Source: Entrophospora sp. SA101
Taxonomy: Eukaryota; Glomeromycota; Glomeromycetes; Entrophosporales; Entrophosporaceae
Direction: 5' to 3'
Assembly (NCBI GenBank): GCA_958430865.1
Contig: CAUDNR010001691.1
Coordinates: 4,626 to 68,625 of the forward strand
DNA length: 64,000 nt
Under the pieces are notes generated by a model that worked only from the letters and a program-made list of their open reading frames with translations, did no database searches and had not been told where the DNA came from. Of this stretch, positions 13,486 to 25,250 are shown piece by piece (the first letter of the stretch is position 1; the number at the start of each line of letters is the position of its first letter). Both the position numbers and the translations under genes were made by a program.

Positions 13486-16400
13486 TTAACTGGTTATTTG
13501 TAGATCATCCAAATATTAAGAACAATGAATCGACTAACTTCTTTTTTATTTTGAAAGCTTTACATAATAAATTATATAATATGACAGGTAGCTTATCAAC
13601 CTGGTGTCATTATCCTCGCTTTTCTAAAAACGAAAAAGTGCAATGTCTGTAAGAACTATTATCATAAAACTGGTAAAAAAAAAATTTCATTCACAAATAA
13701 ATTTTAAAATTAAACTTGTATTTATTCCTTAAACCGTATTCACATGCTAAATTCTTATTAAGAGTGATAGTAATGTGAAAAAACATAACAAAACATTAAA
13801 TATCATATAAATCAGTTAATCGGTCTAGAGGTTTTGTGTTGTTTGGTTAATGCAATTAGTTGTGAGAATTATTGTAATTATCGCCGTCATTTGACAATTG
13901 ATCGGTTTTTCCTTTCTAAATCCAAAAATAAATATATTTTACACCTTTGATATTTATCATAACGAGTACTTTCCGCATCTTTATATCTTCAAATTCTGCA
14001 TGCTTTGGAAAAAAAATTTTTTTTTTTAATAATTATCCAGTATAATTGTCAAATCTAGCCGGATGATATTAATTATGAGTTCTTCCATCATCACGACCGC
14101 TTCTATCATAATAAGCATTATCCTCACTACCAGGGAAATGCTTCTACCACAATAGTGTGACTTTATAGTCTTGAGAGAGAAACTCTTCTATCATATACCA
14201 CATAATTCGTTACGTTAATGAAATATTTGATGTTAACAGACAGGCGTTAATCATACACCTGTGCCCTGAGGTTAGTGGTGGAACTGTGAGATCCACTTAG
14301 TTGCTTGTCGAAAATATTACCGTATGACACGGTGGATGATCCTGATAGGTTATGAAGCCGACCTTGTAATAGGTTTTCATATTCAGTATCTACCTACATT
14401 GCGGAAGACTAGGTATCATTGATGTTTACTTAATTAAATTGCAGAACTGGTGGAAAAAGAAATGTTAATTTATTCTCTCTCTAATACTAAATAAACCGAA
14501 CTTCCGACATTGCTTCTGTTATTGCATCTTCTTTTAAACCAATCATTACTATGTAGCTGTGGAAATTAAAATATCACTCAAGACAAGACTATTAATAATC
14601 GTAATATTTCGCGAGTCTGTTACATGTATTGTCATTTTTTCTTTTATATTTTTGTTGTTAGCTTGGTAGAACGTGCCCATAATATCATCTTGTTGTTTTC
14701 TTTCAAAAAACCAACTACTGCATCTATTACTTCTAACATCCTAAATGGATCATTATTTAAATTTTACAAGTTAATTTATCTCTGGAAAATCTGATGCTTG
14801 CATAAAAGTACAGATTTATCAAATAACATCTGTTGGTGACAAACGCATAGTTCTTCACAATAATAATAACAATGAATGACGTGAGCGCCAGCTTACTATA
14901 TCATACCATGTTGTAAGTATGCAAAACGGGTCAAGGTTTAATGTAATTGAAACATCAGTGAAACAAAGTAGCGTGTTTGCGTCGCCGCAAGCTGTACTCT
15001 TGGAGAATGGAAATGTTACAATGAGATTGCATCTTCGAGAATTTACTTCAACCCTGGGAAGCAATGTTAATTACCCACCCGGTCCAGTATCTCACCTTCG
15101 GGTGAATAGAGTGGTAGGTATAATTTTAGTGATGTGCAGTTCGGTAACGTTAGTAAAAGTCTTGGGATATTTCTGATTTACTGCATCTCTAAGATATTTC
15201 ATATTTGTTACAACCATCCAATCCTAAGAATATTAGGAATTGAATGATGCTCTGTATTTGCGCAAAGAAAGAAAATCATTTGATTGCTAATTTTTATAGT
15301 AATAGTAAGAAACTATAATTAAATTATAGGTATCGTCACGAACAAACCAGAATATTTTAAGCAGCCCAACTTGTAATCCATTGTACCACTTTATTGTTAA
15401 ATCAATTAGTGTCCATGACCTGGAACCACTGCAGAAATAGCACAATATTTTATATGTAGATTTGTACAAGCTTGAGTTTCTGGTTATAGCTCCAAAATTT
15501 CTAAAATTACATAATCTAGGATTGTTTTTATCCAAGATCCAAACAAATATTATTGGCTAAGATCATGCAGATCTTTCATTGAAAGCTTCATTAAATGGTC
15601 ATACAATTTCCAAAACTATGCATTATGTGTATTTTTAACTGCTTCACAAGCCTACCAAAAATAGTCAATAGTTTCAATTATAATCATAAAGTTACCAGAA
15701 AAATGGACGCCCAGGTTTAACATTCAAAATCTACCATGCTTCTAAAGTTGGTGTGAAATTCTGAAACTAGTTGTCAATCTAAGTTATAATTCTTGGTTTA
15801 AATATAGCTGTTTTGCCATTTTTTGACCTGTGATAGTGTTAAAATTAATATCATAAATTTCCCTCTATTATTATTTAACAATTACTGTTGTTGTTTTTTT
15901 AAATATAAATAAATATAGTAAAAATAAATAAAGTCAGTAGCTACCATTGTGGAATAAATTTATATTTAATAAATAATAATATTATTAATAAGATAAATTT
16001 TGCAAAAGTATTCTTTTGGGACATGTTCTAATTATTTCGTATGTTTAAATGTATGAATTTTATACCCACAATCCAGGACCACTCATTAAATAGCAGAAAA
16101 CTAACAAATTTAACAGCTCATATCTTTGTAAGTAAATATAGTTTTTTACTTGTAAAAATTTTTTTAACATAAGAAATCAACAAAATCAATCCAGTACAAT
16201 GTTCAATCTCTATTTCAGGATTAATTGTTGATTTTTTGGATTTTTTTTTAAAAATGATTTAATGTCTTTATGGTAATTTTTTATCTATAAAAAGGAATTT
16301 GCAGTTTCACGAAGTTGTTGCATTATGATTATATTCTCTATGATCATGAAGCATTATTGTCTTTATGTCTATTATACCAAGGTAAAATTGTTATATTTTA

Positions 16401-17512
16401 AAGAACTATTACCTTTTTGATCAATTAATGAAAGAGCAAATGATTGTTTTTTTTTATCAATTATATCTTAGCAAACAATAAACCATTCCTTTTTTGGTTA
16501 ACAAAACTATTAATTTCTTTGATAAATGAAGAACTATTATTTTTCCGATTAATTAATGATTGAGCTGTTGCTTTTTCAATCAATTAATAATAACAGTCAA
16601 ACAATATGTCACAGGAAGTGTAATTACATATATAAAATAGAAAATTTTACTCGTGTAACAAACCAATTTTTTATTTTATTAAAATATTTCAAACAGAATT
16701 GAATTGGTGTAACAAAATTATCCATTTCAGGAATGAAAATATCTGATTCAGGAATGATCATTCACTTTTTCACTTTTTTTAAAATAAATAATTTACGTAA
16801 AAGGATTTTGCTGTTTCACGAAATTAAAAGCGTTGTATAGATACCTTAATTAACATTAAACATTAAACATTAAACATTAAATATTAAACTTCAACATTCA
16901 ACATTAATATTTAATATTTAATATTTAATGTTAAGTTGGTGAAAACAAAATTTTTATCTAAACATAATTTTTTGGGAAGCATAAATTAAAAAAAAAAAGG
17001 TGGATGTTATCAAAAATAGTTTTTTTTCTTGTGTTGGATGATGATTATCATCAAAATGATTTTCATCTTTAATTTAAAGAAATAGTATTAATAATTAATT
17101 CATCATATCCGGATGGATTTTGGGGTTGTACCCTTTATTATTGATCAAAGAATAATAATAAAAATATATATTAATCAGTCATATGATAACTCACCTGATT
17201 GCATTTTAGAAAGTTTATTATTATTATTAATATTGTTCTTTATACTTTCATTGACTTTTCAAAATTTCCAGATCAAGTCAGATCAAGTGTTTGAAGGAGT
17301 TTACCTTATAAGCAATTTTTATATTAAATAAGTATTAGATAAAGCAGAAACATGAAGAATACATTGGTTAATCAGTGAATGTGTGAACAATTTGGAAATG
17401 GCTCTCAGTCTAAGATAAGTTGTTTATGAATCAGTGACATAAAAAATTAATGTGAATATTATGATTACATGACATTAATTAACTAGATATTTTATAAAAA
17501 TTTATATAACAG
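13486..17512. other. Long non-coding, repeat-worn stretch
   Basis: No supported gene in about 4 kb. On the minus strand near 14080-14155 a short open stretch (FPGSEDNAYYDRSGRDDGR) could be a worn exon. At 14919-15176 an 85-residue frame is open but unrecognised. Near 16846-16890 there is a 7-bp TTAAACA array, followed by its TTTAATAT-type inverse. TTTCACGAARTT and GTGTAACAAA motifs recur (16300-16830), suggesting old repeats. Confidence 0.5.
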
Positions 17513-18624
17513 GACAATTTTATGATCTATTAAATATCTTTGATCTTAATGGTCTACCATCTACAAATAACATGTATCTTTTCAATGGTGATTTTGTTGA
17601 TCGTGGATCATTTAGTTTAGAGGTGATATTGACATTGTTTGCTTTCAAATGGCTTTACCCAAATTCATTGCATTTAACAAGAGGGAACCATGAAACTGAT
17701 GATATGAATAAAGTATATGGATTTGAGGGAGAGGTGCATGCCAAATATTCTAAAGAAATGTTTGAACTTTTTGCAGAAACTTTTACCACCCTACCACTTG
17801 CAAATGTTATAAAGAACAAGATAATGGTGGTACACGGTGGATTGTTTAGTCGTGATGATGTCACATTAGATGAAATAAGAAAAGTTAACAGATTTAACAG
17901 TCGACAAATAAATAGCGAAAGTTTGATGTGTGAAATTTTGTGGTCAGGTAGAGACAAACATTAAAAATGTAATTTATGGTTATTTCAAGTTTTATTTATC
18001 AAAATTCTTTTTTTTTTTATGACAAAAAAGATCCACAAATATTACCAGGAAGAAGTCCAAGTAAAAGAGGATTAGGTGTACAATTTGGACCAGATGTTAC
18101 TGAGAATTTCTTGAAAAGAAATAATCTTGGTAAGCTGTTGAAGATTTTTTTGATATTAATTAAATTATTTGATAATAATAATTATTACTATTATCTATTT
18201 ATTTGATTATTACTGTTATTTAGATTATTTAATAAGAAGTCATGAAGTTAAAGAAAATGGTTATGTTATAGAACATAATGGTAAATGCATAACTGTTTTT
18301 TCAGCACCTAATTACTGGTAAGTAAATCTGATTGTATGGTTTTATGCATCATTCATTCATCATTCATACATTAATTTGATTTTTTGATTTTTTATCAATC
18401 AAAAGTGACACAATGGGAAACAAAGGAGCATTTATTGTCATCACACCAGACTTGGAGTTAAATTACAAGACATTCACTGCTGTGGTAAGTTTGAATCTCA
18501 TACATCTTATATATATATAATATATTCATTTCTCATCATTCATATATTTATATTTTGTATATAGCCACATCCAAATGTTAAACCAATGGCATATGCAAGA
18601 CAGTTAGGAGGTTTACTTTCATGA
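17513..18624 (+). pseudogene. 5'-truncated serine/threonine phosphatase 5 gene
   Basis: PP5 is a TPR-containing PPP-family phosphatase that works with Hsp90. Here exons 17513-17947, 18031-18129, 18224-18317, 18406-18484 and 18565-18624 join in phase to about 255 residues covering the rear of the catalytic domain: [57 protein letters not shown] and the C-terminus PHPNVKPMAYARQLGG. PP5 has about 480-500 residues. The TPR repeats and the first metal-binding GDxHG motif are missing, and the first exon begins at a splice acceptor (17511-17512) with no upstream exon in the preceding kilobase. I call it a gene fragment, although its own frame is open. Confidence 0.85.
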
Positions 18625-19647
18625 CACTATTATTTATAGCATAAAATTAAATAATGTTATATAAATATGAACAATCTTTTAATTATTAATAAATTTTGTA
18701 ATTTTATTTTACAATAAATTTATCAATATATTAATATTAACAATAACAATTATAATTTATAATATCAATTTTTTATTAATCAAATAATTCAAAAAAATAT
18801 TTAGTAATACTAACACCAAATAATATATTTTTCAAAAAAGGTTCTAAATTTATTTTAAATTTTTTATTTCATCAACTAATGATTTCAACTTATCCCACTG
18901 AATTAATTAAATTATTTGATAATAATAATTATTACTATTATCTATTTATTTGATTATTACTGTTATTTAGATTATTTAATAAGAAGTCATAAAGTTAAAG
19001 AAAATGGTTATGTTATAGAACATAATGGTAAATGCATAACTGTTTTTTCAGCACCTAATTACTGGTAAGTAAATCTGATTGTATGGTTTTATGCATCATT
19101 CATTCATCATTCATACATTAATTTGATTTTTTGATTTTTTATCAATCAAAAGTGACACAATGGGAAACAAAGGAGCATTTATTGTCATCACACCAGACTT
19201 GGAGTTAAATTACAAGACATTCACTGCTGTGGTAAGTTTGAATCTCATACATCTTATATATATATAATATATTCATTTCTCATCATTCATATATTTATAT
19301 TTTGTATATAGCCACATCCAAATGTTAAACCAATGGCATATGCAAGACAGTTAGGAGGTTTACTTTCATGACACTATTATTTATAGCATAAAATTAAATA
19401 ATGTTATATAAATATGAACAATCTTTTAATTATTAATAAATTTTGTAATTTTATTTTACAATAAATTTATCAATATATTAATATTAACAATAACAATTAT
19501 AATTTATAATATCAATTTTTTATTAATCAAATAATTCAAAAAAATATTTAGTAATACTAACACCAAATAATATATTTTTCAAAAAAGGTTCTAAATTTAT
19601 TTTAAATTTTTTATTTCATCAACTAATGATTTCAACTTATCCCACTG
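18154..19647 (+). repeat. 747-bp tandem duplication of the PP5 3' end
   Basis: About 18155-18900 is repeated directly at 18902-19647, spacing 747 bp. The copies appear identical except for one base (CATGAA versus CATAAA, Glu to Lys in RSHEVK). Introns are copied along with the exons, so this is a DNA-level tandem duplication and recent. Confidence 0.95.
18971..19371 (+). pseudogene. Duplicated last three exons of the PP5 fragment
   Basis: Exons equivalent to 18971-19064, 19153-19231 and 19312-19371, with intact splice signals and stop codon. They lack any upstream PP5 exons other than those of the first copy. Splicing could in principle skip from the first exons to these. One residue differs (RSHKVK). 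Confidence 0.85.
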
Positions 19648-20447
19648 ATCCAATTGTAATGAAATACCTTATAATATGTATATATATTTTTATAATACAT
19701 TTATACTAATATTAATGTTTTAATTATTAAATTAAAAATCACCTTTTTTAGTTGGCATAGGTGTTCCTCCATCAACCTCAAAAAACTCTCAAATATCTAT
19801 GGTGCAGATCATTTATAATCATTAATTGCTTATAATAACTATACATGAAGTTGAAACTATTTTGACCGTTTTGCAGATCTGGTCAAAATAGGGTCAAAAT
19901 AAGGTCGAAACTGATTTTTACTATATATATAATTGCCTCAAGTCAAAACATTTTGACTTTGGGGTTTTAATTTCGACATCATGTATAATAACAATTGGTC
20001 AACTTCAAAACACTAAAAAAAACTTATTGGCTGGTTTTTTCTTAAACTGAAAATTGGCCGAGCCTTAGCATTTTGAAAATTCCGAATTTTGTTATACACC
20101 TAAGAAATTGAGACTAAGTAAATTTCGTGTAACAACTTTTTTTCATAAAAATATTTTCTACAACATACATTTGATTTTATTTATTAATAAACAAAAGTTC
20201 TTTACAACAAAAAAGTTTAACGAACATATTACATTAAAAGAAAATCATTACCAATTTTGGTCACGAGATTCAAAATATCGTAACACGAAAATTATTGTTG
20301 TATTTCTGAGCATAACTTTCAAATTTAAAAAATCTATGGAAAGAAAATTTGAGACATATTTTTTAGATTAATAGCAGGGCTGGCTGCGTAACTCAAATGA
20401 GCACTTGGCTAAACTGAGCATAATGGACATTCGTTTATCATATCGTG
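19648..20447. other. Spacer before the assembly gap
   Basis: No gene seen. GGTCAAAAT-type motifs recur near 19860-19960 and a GTTATACACC/GTGTAAC pair near 20092-20133 suggests transposon debris. Confidence 0.4.
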
Positions 20448-20457
20448 NNNNNNNNNN
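20448..20457. other. Assembly gap of 10 N
   Basis: Ten undetermined bases. The gap lies just inside the intron that should follow exon 2 of the G3BP-like gene, so the join on its left side is unproven. Confidence 1.
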
Positions 20458-21098
20458 GTACAAATATCATTATCATGATCATGAACACCATCACTTTCAT
20501 CACCATCGTCATCATTATTATCATCATCATCAAGTAAGAATCTTATAATATCATTCAAAACAAAATAACCATTCGGTTGCGTGGCAAGAAAAAATGTTTG
20601 TGCAAATTTTCTAGATGGTTCGTCATGATTACTCATCATGCCCAATACTTGAATGATTATTCCATTATCTTTTGATGCTTGACAGTCCACACTTGTCACA
20701 GCAACTCTACATTTTTCAAAATTCAATGATTTAATTTTTTCTTTGATTTCCTTGTAAGTCAAAAAAATAAAAAAAAAATTTTTTTAATATTTAATATCAA
20801 TATATAAATATTGGTTACTATTGGTTATAATTTATGCCCGAATGTATGGATTTTAACAATATTTTTTTTAAGCATATTAACATTAACTAACCTTATCACC
20901 GATCAAGGTTTTTACTATTTCACCTTCAACACCATGGTTAAAATGAGAATTTTTTCCATAAAAGCAATGAAGACGATTTGGTTGTTTATGTAAGAAAGTA
21001 TAATACTCTTGTACGAATATCCATCCAATTTCATTAATGTCAATAACAGGTGGAGAAGTGTTAGCTTTTTCGTTAATAGGTTGTTGTTGTAGGTCCAT
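20458..21098 (-). pseudogene. N-terminal half of a G3BP-like protein (NTF2 domain)
   Basis: G3BP/Bre5-type proteins bind RNA and partner with a deubiquitinase. Minus-strand exons 20892-21098 (starting MDLQQQPINEK) and 20462-20750 join in phase to an NTF2-like domain of about 165 residues: FVQEYYTFLHKQPNRLHCFY, GKNSHFNHG, EIKEKIKSLN, VLGMMSN, FFLATQPNGYFVLNDIIRF. It is followed by an Asp-rich segment. The second exon ends ATT T with a donor GTAC at 20461-20458, where the gap begins. The matching C-terminal half lies on the opposite strand at 21991-23095, so as assembled the gene is broken. Confidence 0.85.
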
Positions 21099-21835
21099 TT
21101 GTGTTATAAATCAATATTATTTGTATTTGTGTCCAAAATATAAAATTCACATCACTGATCTTTACCAAAATAAAAATAATTTCACGATGTGATAATCCGA
21201 CGCAGCAATCAATTGTTAAACAAAAATTTTTTTGAATATCCTATTTATAATGATTCAAATTTAATAAAATAGACTATTGTCTTGACCCAACTGATGTGAT
21301 TTTTTTGCTCTTTACGACGAAGAAGACGCAATCCAATCCCAACTTAACTTTAATGTTAACGTGCTACGCGAGATCAAAGATTTAATATCACGGCATGCAA
21401 AAGCTCACGTTGCCTTTTTATACTAATAAGAGACAGCGACATGGAAAATTTCTCATTTATTTGTGTTAAGCAAGGAAATATCAACCACAACACATAATAT
21501 CAATAATCATAATGTCTTTTAGTCTTTTACACTAATTAAAGATGTTCCCCAAAAGCTGGTACTTTGATTATTTTGTTTCTTGATCATTTTGTGTGATGTT
21601 AATATATACATAAAAACAGAAGATTTGGCGATCACATATTATTAATCGTAATTTTACCTCAGAGACGCATATATGAGAGATTTGATCATAAAATTCAATA
21701 TATTTATTAATTTGCAAAAGCTTTTAATTAACAGTTAGACTAAGAAACATATTCACATCTGTTCGTACAAAATAAATTTCTGCACATTATTAATATTTTA
21801 TAATTCTACTCTCATAATAAGATAAATACATAAAT
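21099..21835. other. Spacer with transposon-like fragment
   Basis: Holds the upstream region of the NTF2 exon and, at about 21259-21310, a stretch (AATAAAATAGACTATTGTCT and following TTGACC...TGATGT) that matches in reverse orientation part of the transposon interior at about 54610-54660. No gene seen. Confidence 0.5.
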
Positions 21836-21983
21836 TTAATCATTTCGCTCTTTTTTACGCCATTTACGAGCATGATTATCTTCCTAGTGTTTCATGAAAG
21901 TGTAATCATTTGAGAAAGTTGCACCGCATTTAAGACAGTTAATTGTTTCATCACTTTCTGATGATGATGATTCCGAGGATTTC
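21836..21983 (-). pseudogene. Broken C2H2 zinc-finger fragment
   Basis: On the minus strand a frame reads SSESSSSESDETINCLKCG, then ATFSNDYTFMKH, a TAG stop, EDNHARKWRKKERND and stop. The CxxC...H...H spacing of a C2H2 finger is visible, but the stop codon falls between the two histidines. The ORF end abuts the acceptor of the G3BP-like C-terminal half on the other strand. Confidence 0.55.
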
Positions 21984-21990
21984 TAATCAG

Positions 21991-23095
21991 TTGTAAATGA
22001 TAAACCTATTCCTATTCAACAATCCACTTCACTTCAAAACCATCATGTTGTTGCTAATACTCCCATTCAATCAACAGCCAATAGTCAATCCACACAAACT
22101 AAATTACCTCTAGTAAACGTTAATAAGTCACCAAAATTGTTGCCCCAAGATATTAGTCAAACTATTAGCAAAGTTGATGACGAACAATTAACTACTACTG
22201 ACACTATAAATGAACCCGAACCTGCATTAGAAAATGAAATTACAACAAATGGTGTAGATAAAGCTCAAAAGACCAACAATGAACAAGTTAAAAACACTAT
22301 TCAAGAACCTGTTAAAAAACTTACTTCAATTGTTACCACCAAACCTAATAACGATGGCAATAATAATAATAATAACACCCAATCATTAAATAAATCTACT
22401 CCTCCAGTAAAGACATGGGCAAATTTAGCTGCAAATAATGCTGATAAATGGAATAATGAAGCTTTGTTAGACCCTAAAGGACATGTGACAACTGTTACTA
22501 CTCCTATAGTAAAAAATCAAAGAAACTCATTACAGCAACAAAAACGTGATAATCATGATAGTCATGATCGTTCTCAAGATGGACAAAGAATTGGTGTTCG
22601 TCGTGTCAGTGGTAAATGAAATGTGTTACTAATAAAATGTTATTTTGTCATTGCATACACAATTATTTAATTAACTTATTAACCTATTGACTAATTAATT
22701 TAATGAATAAATACTAGAAACAGGATTTTCCATCTATGTCAAAGGTGTTAAACCTGGTATGACTTATGATTTATTGAAGGGTAAATTTTCAAAATTTGGT
22801 AATGTTAAACATCTTGACGTTGTTCCTACAAGAGTAAGTACTAACTTTATAATTAATTAAAAAAAAAACTTTTTTGATAATAATAATAATCAATCAACGT
22901 TTACTAATTAAATTTATTAATGATGGACAGAATTGTGCATTTGTAGAATATTCTTCATCAGAAGCATATCAGTATGCCCTCAATGCAAAATCTATTGAGG
23001 TGAATAATGTCACTCTTTATATTGAAGAACGTCGACCCCCTCGACGCAATAATTATAATAATAAAGGTGTTCAACAACATAATAGAAATTATTAA
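21991..23095 (+). pseudogene. C-terminal half of a G3BP-like protein (linker and RRM)
   Basis: Exons 21991-22611, 22718-22833 and 22931-23095. The first encodes a Gln/Asn/Thr-rich linker (VNDKPIPIQQ..., KTWANLAANNADKW, RRVSG). The second and third encode an RRM with ETGFSIYVKGVKPGM and the RNP1-like NCAFVEYSS, followed by a short Arg-rich tail (ERRPPRRNNYNN). The first exon begins with TT after the acceptor TTCTAATCAG, two bases that complete the codon left open (T) by exon 2 of the NTF2 half on the minus strand. No start codon for an independent protein lies at the front. It appears to be the other half of one gene. Confidence 0.8.
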
Positions 23096-23346
23096 TTATT
23101 CTGGCATTTATTTATTTATATAATAAATATATAAAATATTGTATATATTCAGCAAAAATCGAAATAAAGAGCAATGAAATCATTACTATTGTTTCCTTCT
23201 TGTTTAGGTGAGGTCTAACTTGATTAATTTGATATTAAAAGAAAGAGATTAAGATTAATTGCCTTACTGTTTGGAGTTTGTTCTTAATCTCAATTGAAAA
23301 TAAAAAATACATTTAATAATCTCTTCTAAATACCAAATTTTCATAT
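23096..23346. other. Spacer
   Basis: The 3' region of the RRM exon. AT-rich with no feature seen. Confidence 0.4.
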
Positions 23347-24700
23347 CTAAATAGAAACATGTAATGCTATTTTCCATCTATTTGGTAATAATTGTTCAAT
23401 TATTTCATTCCATTTACTAATAAAAACTCCAGTAAAACTAATTAAAATAGAGATTTTGCATTCCCAATCCTCCACTTTGTAACAAATAATATTTGATTTA
23501 ACCCATATTTGTTTTAAGATATTAAGAACATGCAAGGAAAATAACGAGTTTTGAACACAACGGATGCTGATTATTAACAAGAGAAAATATTGATATTTTC
23601 TCCTTATGGGAAGATTATCCTCAAATAGGTCAAGCAACTTGAATGTCTGTTATTTTCGACCCTTTGGTTCGTGAGTGATTTTTGTCTATTTGTATGATCA
23701 TAGAAAGGAGCTAAAGTCGCATTAAAATCATCTGCAATAATTATGGGATTGTCATCTTTTTGCTTTGTTATACCACTCAGTCATAATAATGCTCTAAACC
23801 TTGTTAAGTTCTATAAAAAAGTAATAATATTAAATCCAAACCTTTTTAAGTGTCACGACTCGTTAACATTTCTTTTGCATTTCTTCTATTGAGTACTGCA
23901 TATGGTTGTTGGTGTTATGGTTTTTTATTGTGGTTGTAGGTTTTTTCTTGAGATTATGTTAGGTTAAAAAAGTGATCGATTTAAAATACAGGCAGGATGA
24001 TTGGCATTCTAGTCGATATAATTTTGAGCAAAATGTTGGAAATGTTGTGATTATAATGGTATTTTATCCCTTCTATCATTTGCAGAAGACGCATTATACA
24101 AGTGGATTGTACAAAATATAGAACTATTTACAGGTGACACACTACTCCTCTATAATAGGCAATATGATAATATGAAAATGGTCAGCTAATTTTTCTAAAT
24201 TTTGGGTGAAAGAAAGAGATCAACCACTTTCCACCAATCTCGGCAACCACTTTGAGTTTGATGATAGCTACCTATTCAAAAGTCTTAAAACCTTTCCAGG
24301 ATCAGGAAAATTGGTGACCCTTCACATAAAAAGGATAGTCTCGACCAAAACTTATTATTGCCTTCGCCTCAAAACCTCCTTCTCCAACCAAATATTTTGT
24401 TCTAGTGAGAGTGAATAACTTGGTGGATCTAGAGTCTTTTATAGCTAAATCAACATTCTTCCAATATATATCTTTACTTATACTAGGTCCAATCACGCTC
24501 AGGAATTGACTATTGTTTTTCACGTAAGAATTCGCTTACATGAAAACATTGTCCTTGACCTGGTCTTAATGGTTGTTCATTTTCACCCAAAATTGTTTTA
24601 ACCGCGAAATATAAAGTAACCAAAATGTAGATTTTTCCCAGGCTTAAAGATAGTAACCTGACTTCATTTGTATTATTTTCTTCAAACATAGTTATCAATT
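23347..24700 (-). mobile_element. Degenerate LINE (non-LTR retrotransposon) fragment
   Basis: On the minus strand at about 23680-23750 the reading DDNPIIIADDFNATLAPFYD matches the GDFN motif region of LINE apurinic endonucleases. Around it lie broken frames (24510-24698, 24302-24523 and 23347-23637), each about 60-100 residues, separated by stops and frameshifts. No reverse transcriptase core was recognised. It is an old, inactive fragment. Confidence 0.5.
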
Positions 24701-25087
24701 TCTTCCAAAAAGTATTTTTTACTATCTTACTACATCAGATCGCTCACGTTCATCAATACATATGCCTCTATTATATTTTTGCCTTCCGATCCCTTTTTTT
24801 TAAAACAATGTCTTCCAGTTGTCTCTCTGAATTGTTTTTTGTTTTACATATCGGTCAATGAAAGGTTTTTTCTGATTAAATATAATCAATTAGTCACTGA
24901 ATTTTAAGAGCAAAATTACATCATTTAAAAATATTAATTATTTACCCCACGCTTTTTGAATATCTTAATCTAGCGTCTAAAAATAAATTGATGATCAAAT
25001 ATCTTAAACATTAGTTTGTGTTCATGTATTGATAATCAATTTATTATTTATATATTTATATAAATATATTGAATTAATTTTATAACA
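24701..25087. other. Upstream region of PPCDC
   Basis: AT-rich, with no separate gene seen. It includes TATATTTATATAAATATATT just before the start codon region. Confidence 0.4.
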
Positions 25088-25187
25088 ATGACGTGTAATA
25101 AAACCACTACTAAAATTTTGATTGGGACTACGGGTAGCGTTGCAAGTATTAAACTGCCATTACTTGTAAAATCTTTATTGGAGGTTA

Positions 25188-25250
<63 letters not shown>

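Noticed and set aside
13236..13652. 138-residue frame through the GCATACGGCAC array
   Set aside because: It consists mostly of the repeat translated (HTAQHM-type units) and has no independent support.
14855..15535. Overlapping 69-85-residue frames on both strands
   Set aside because: No family, splice context or start-site support was found.
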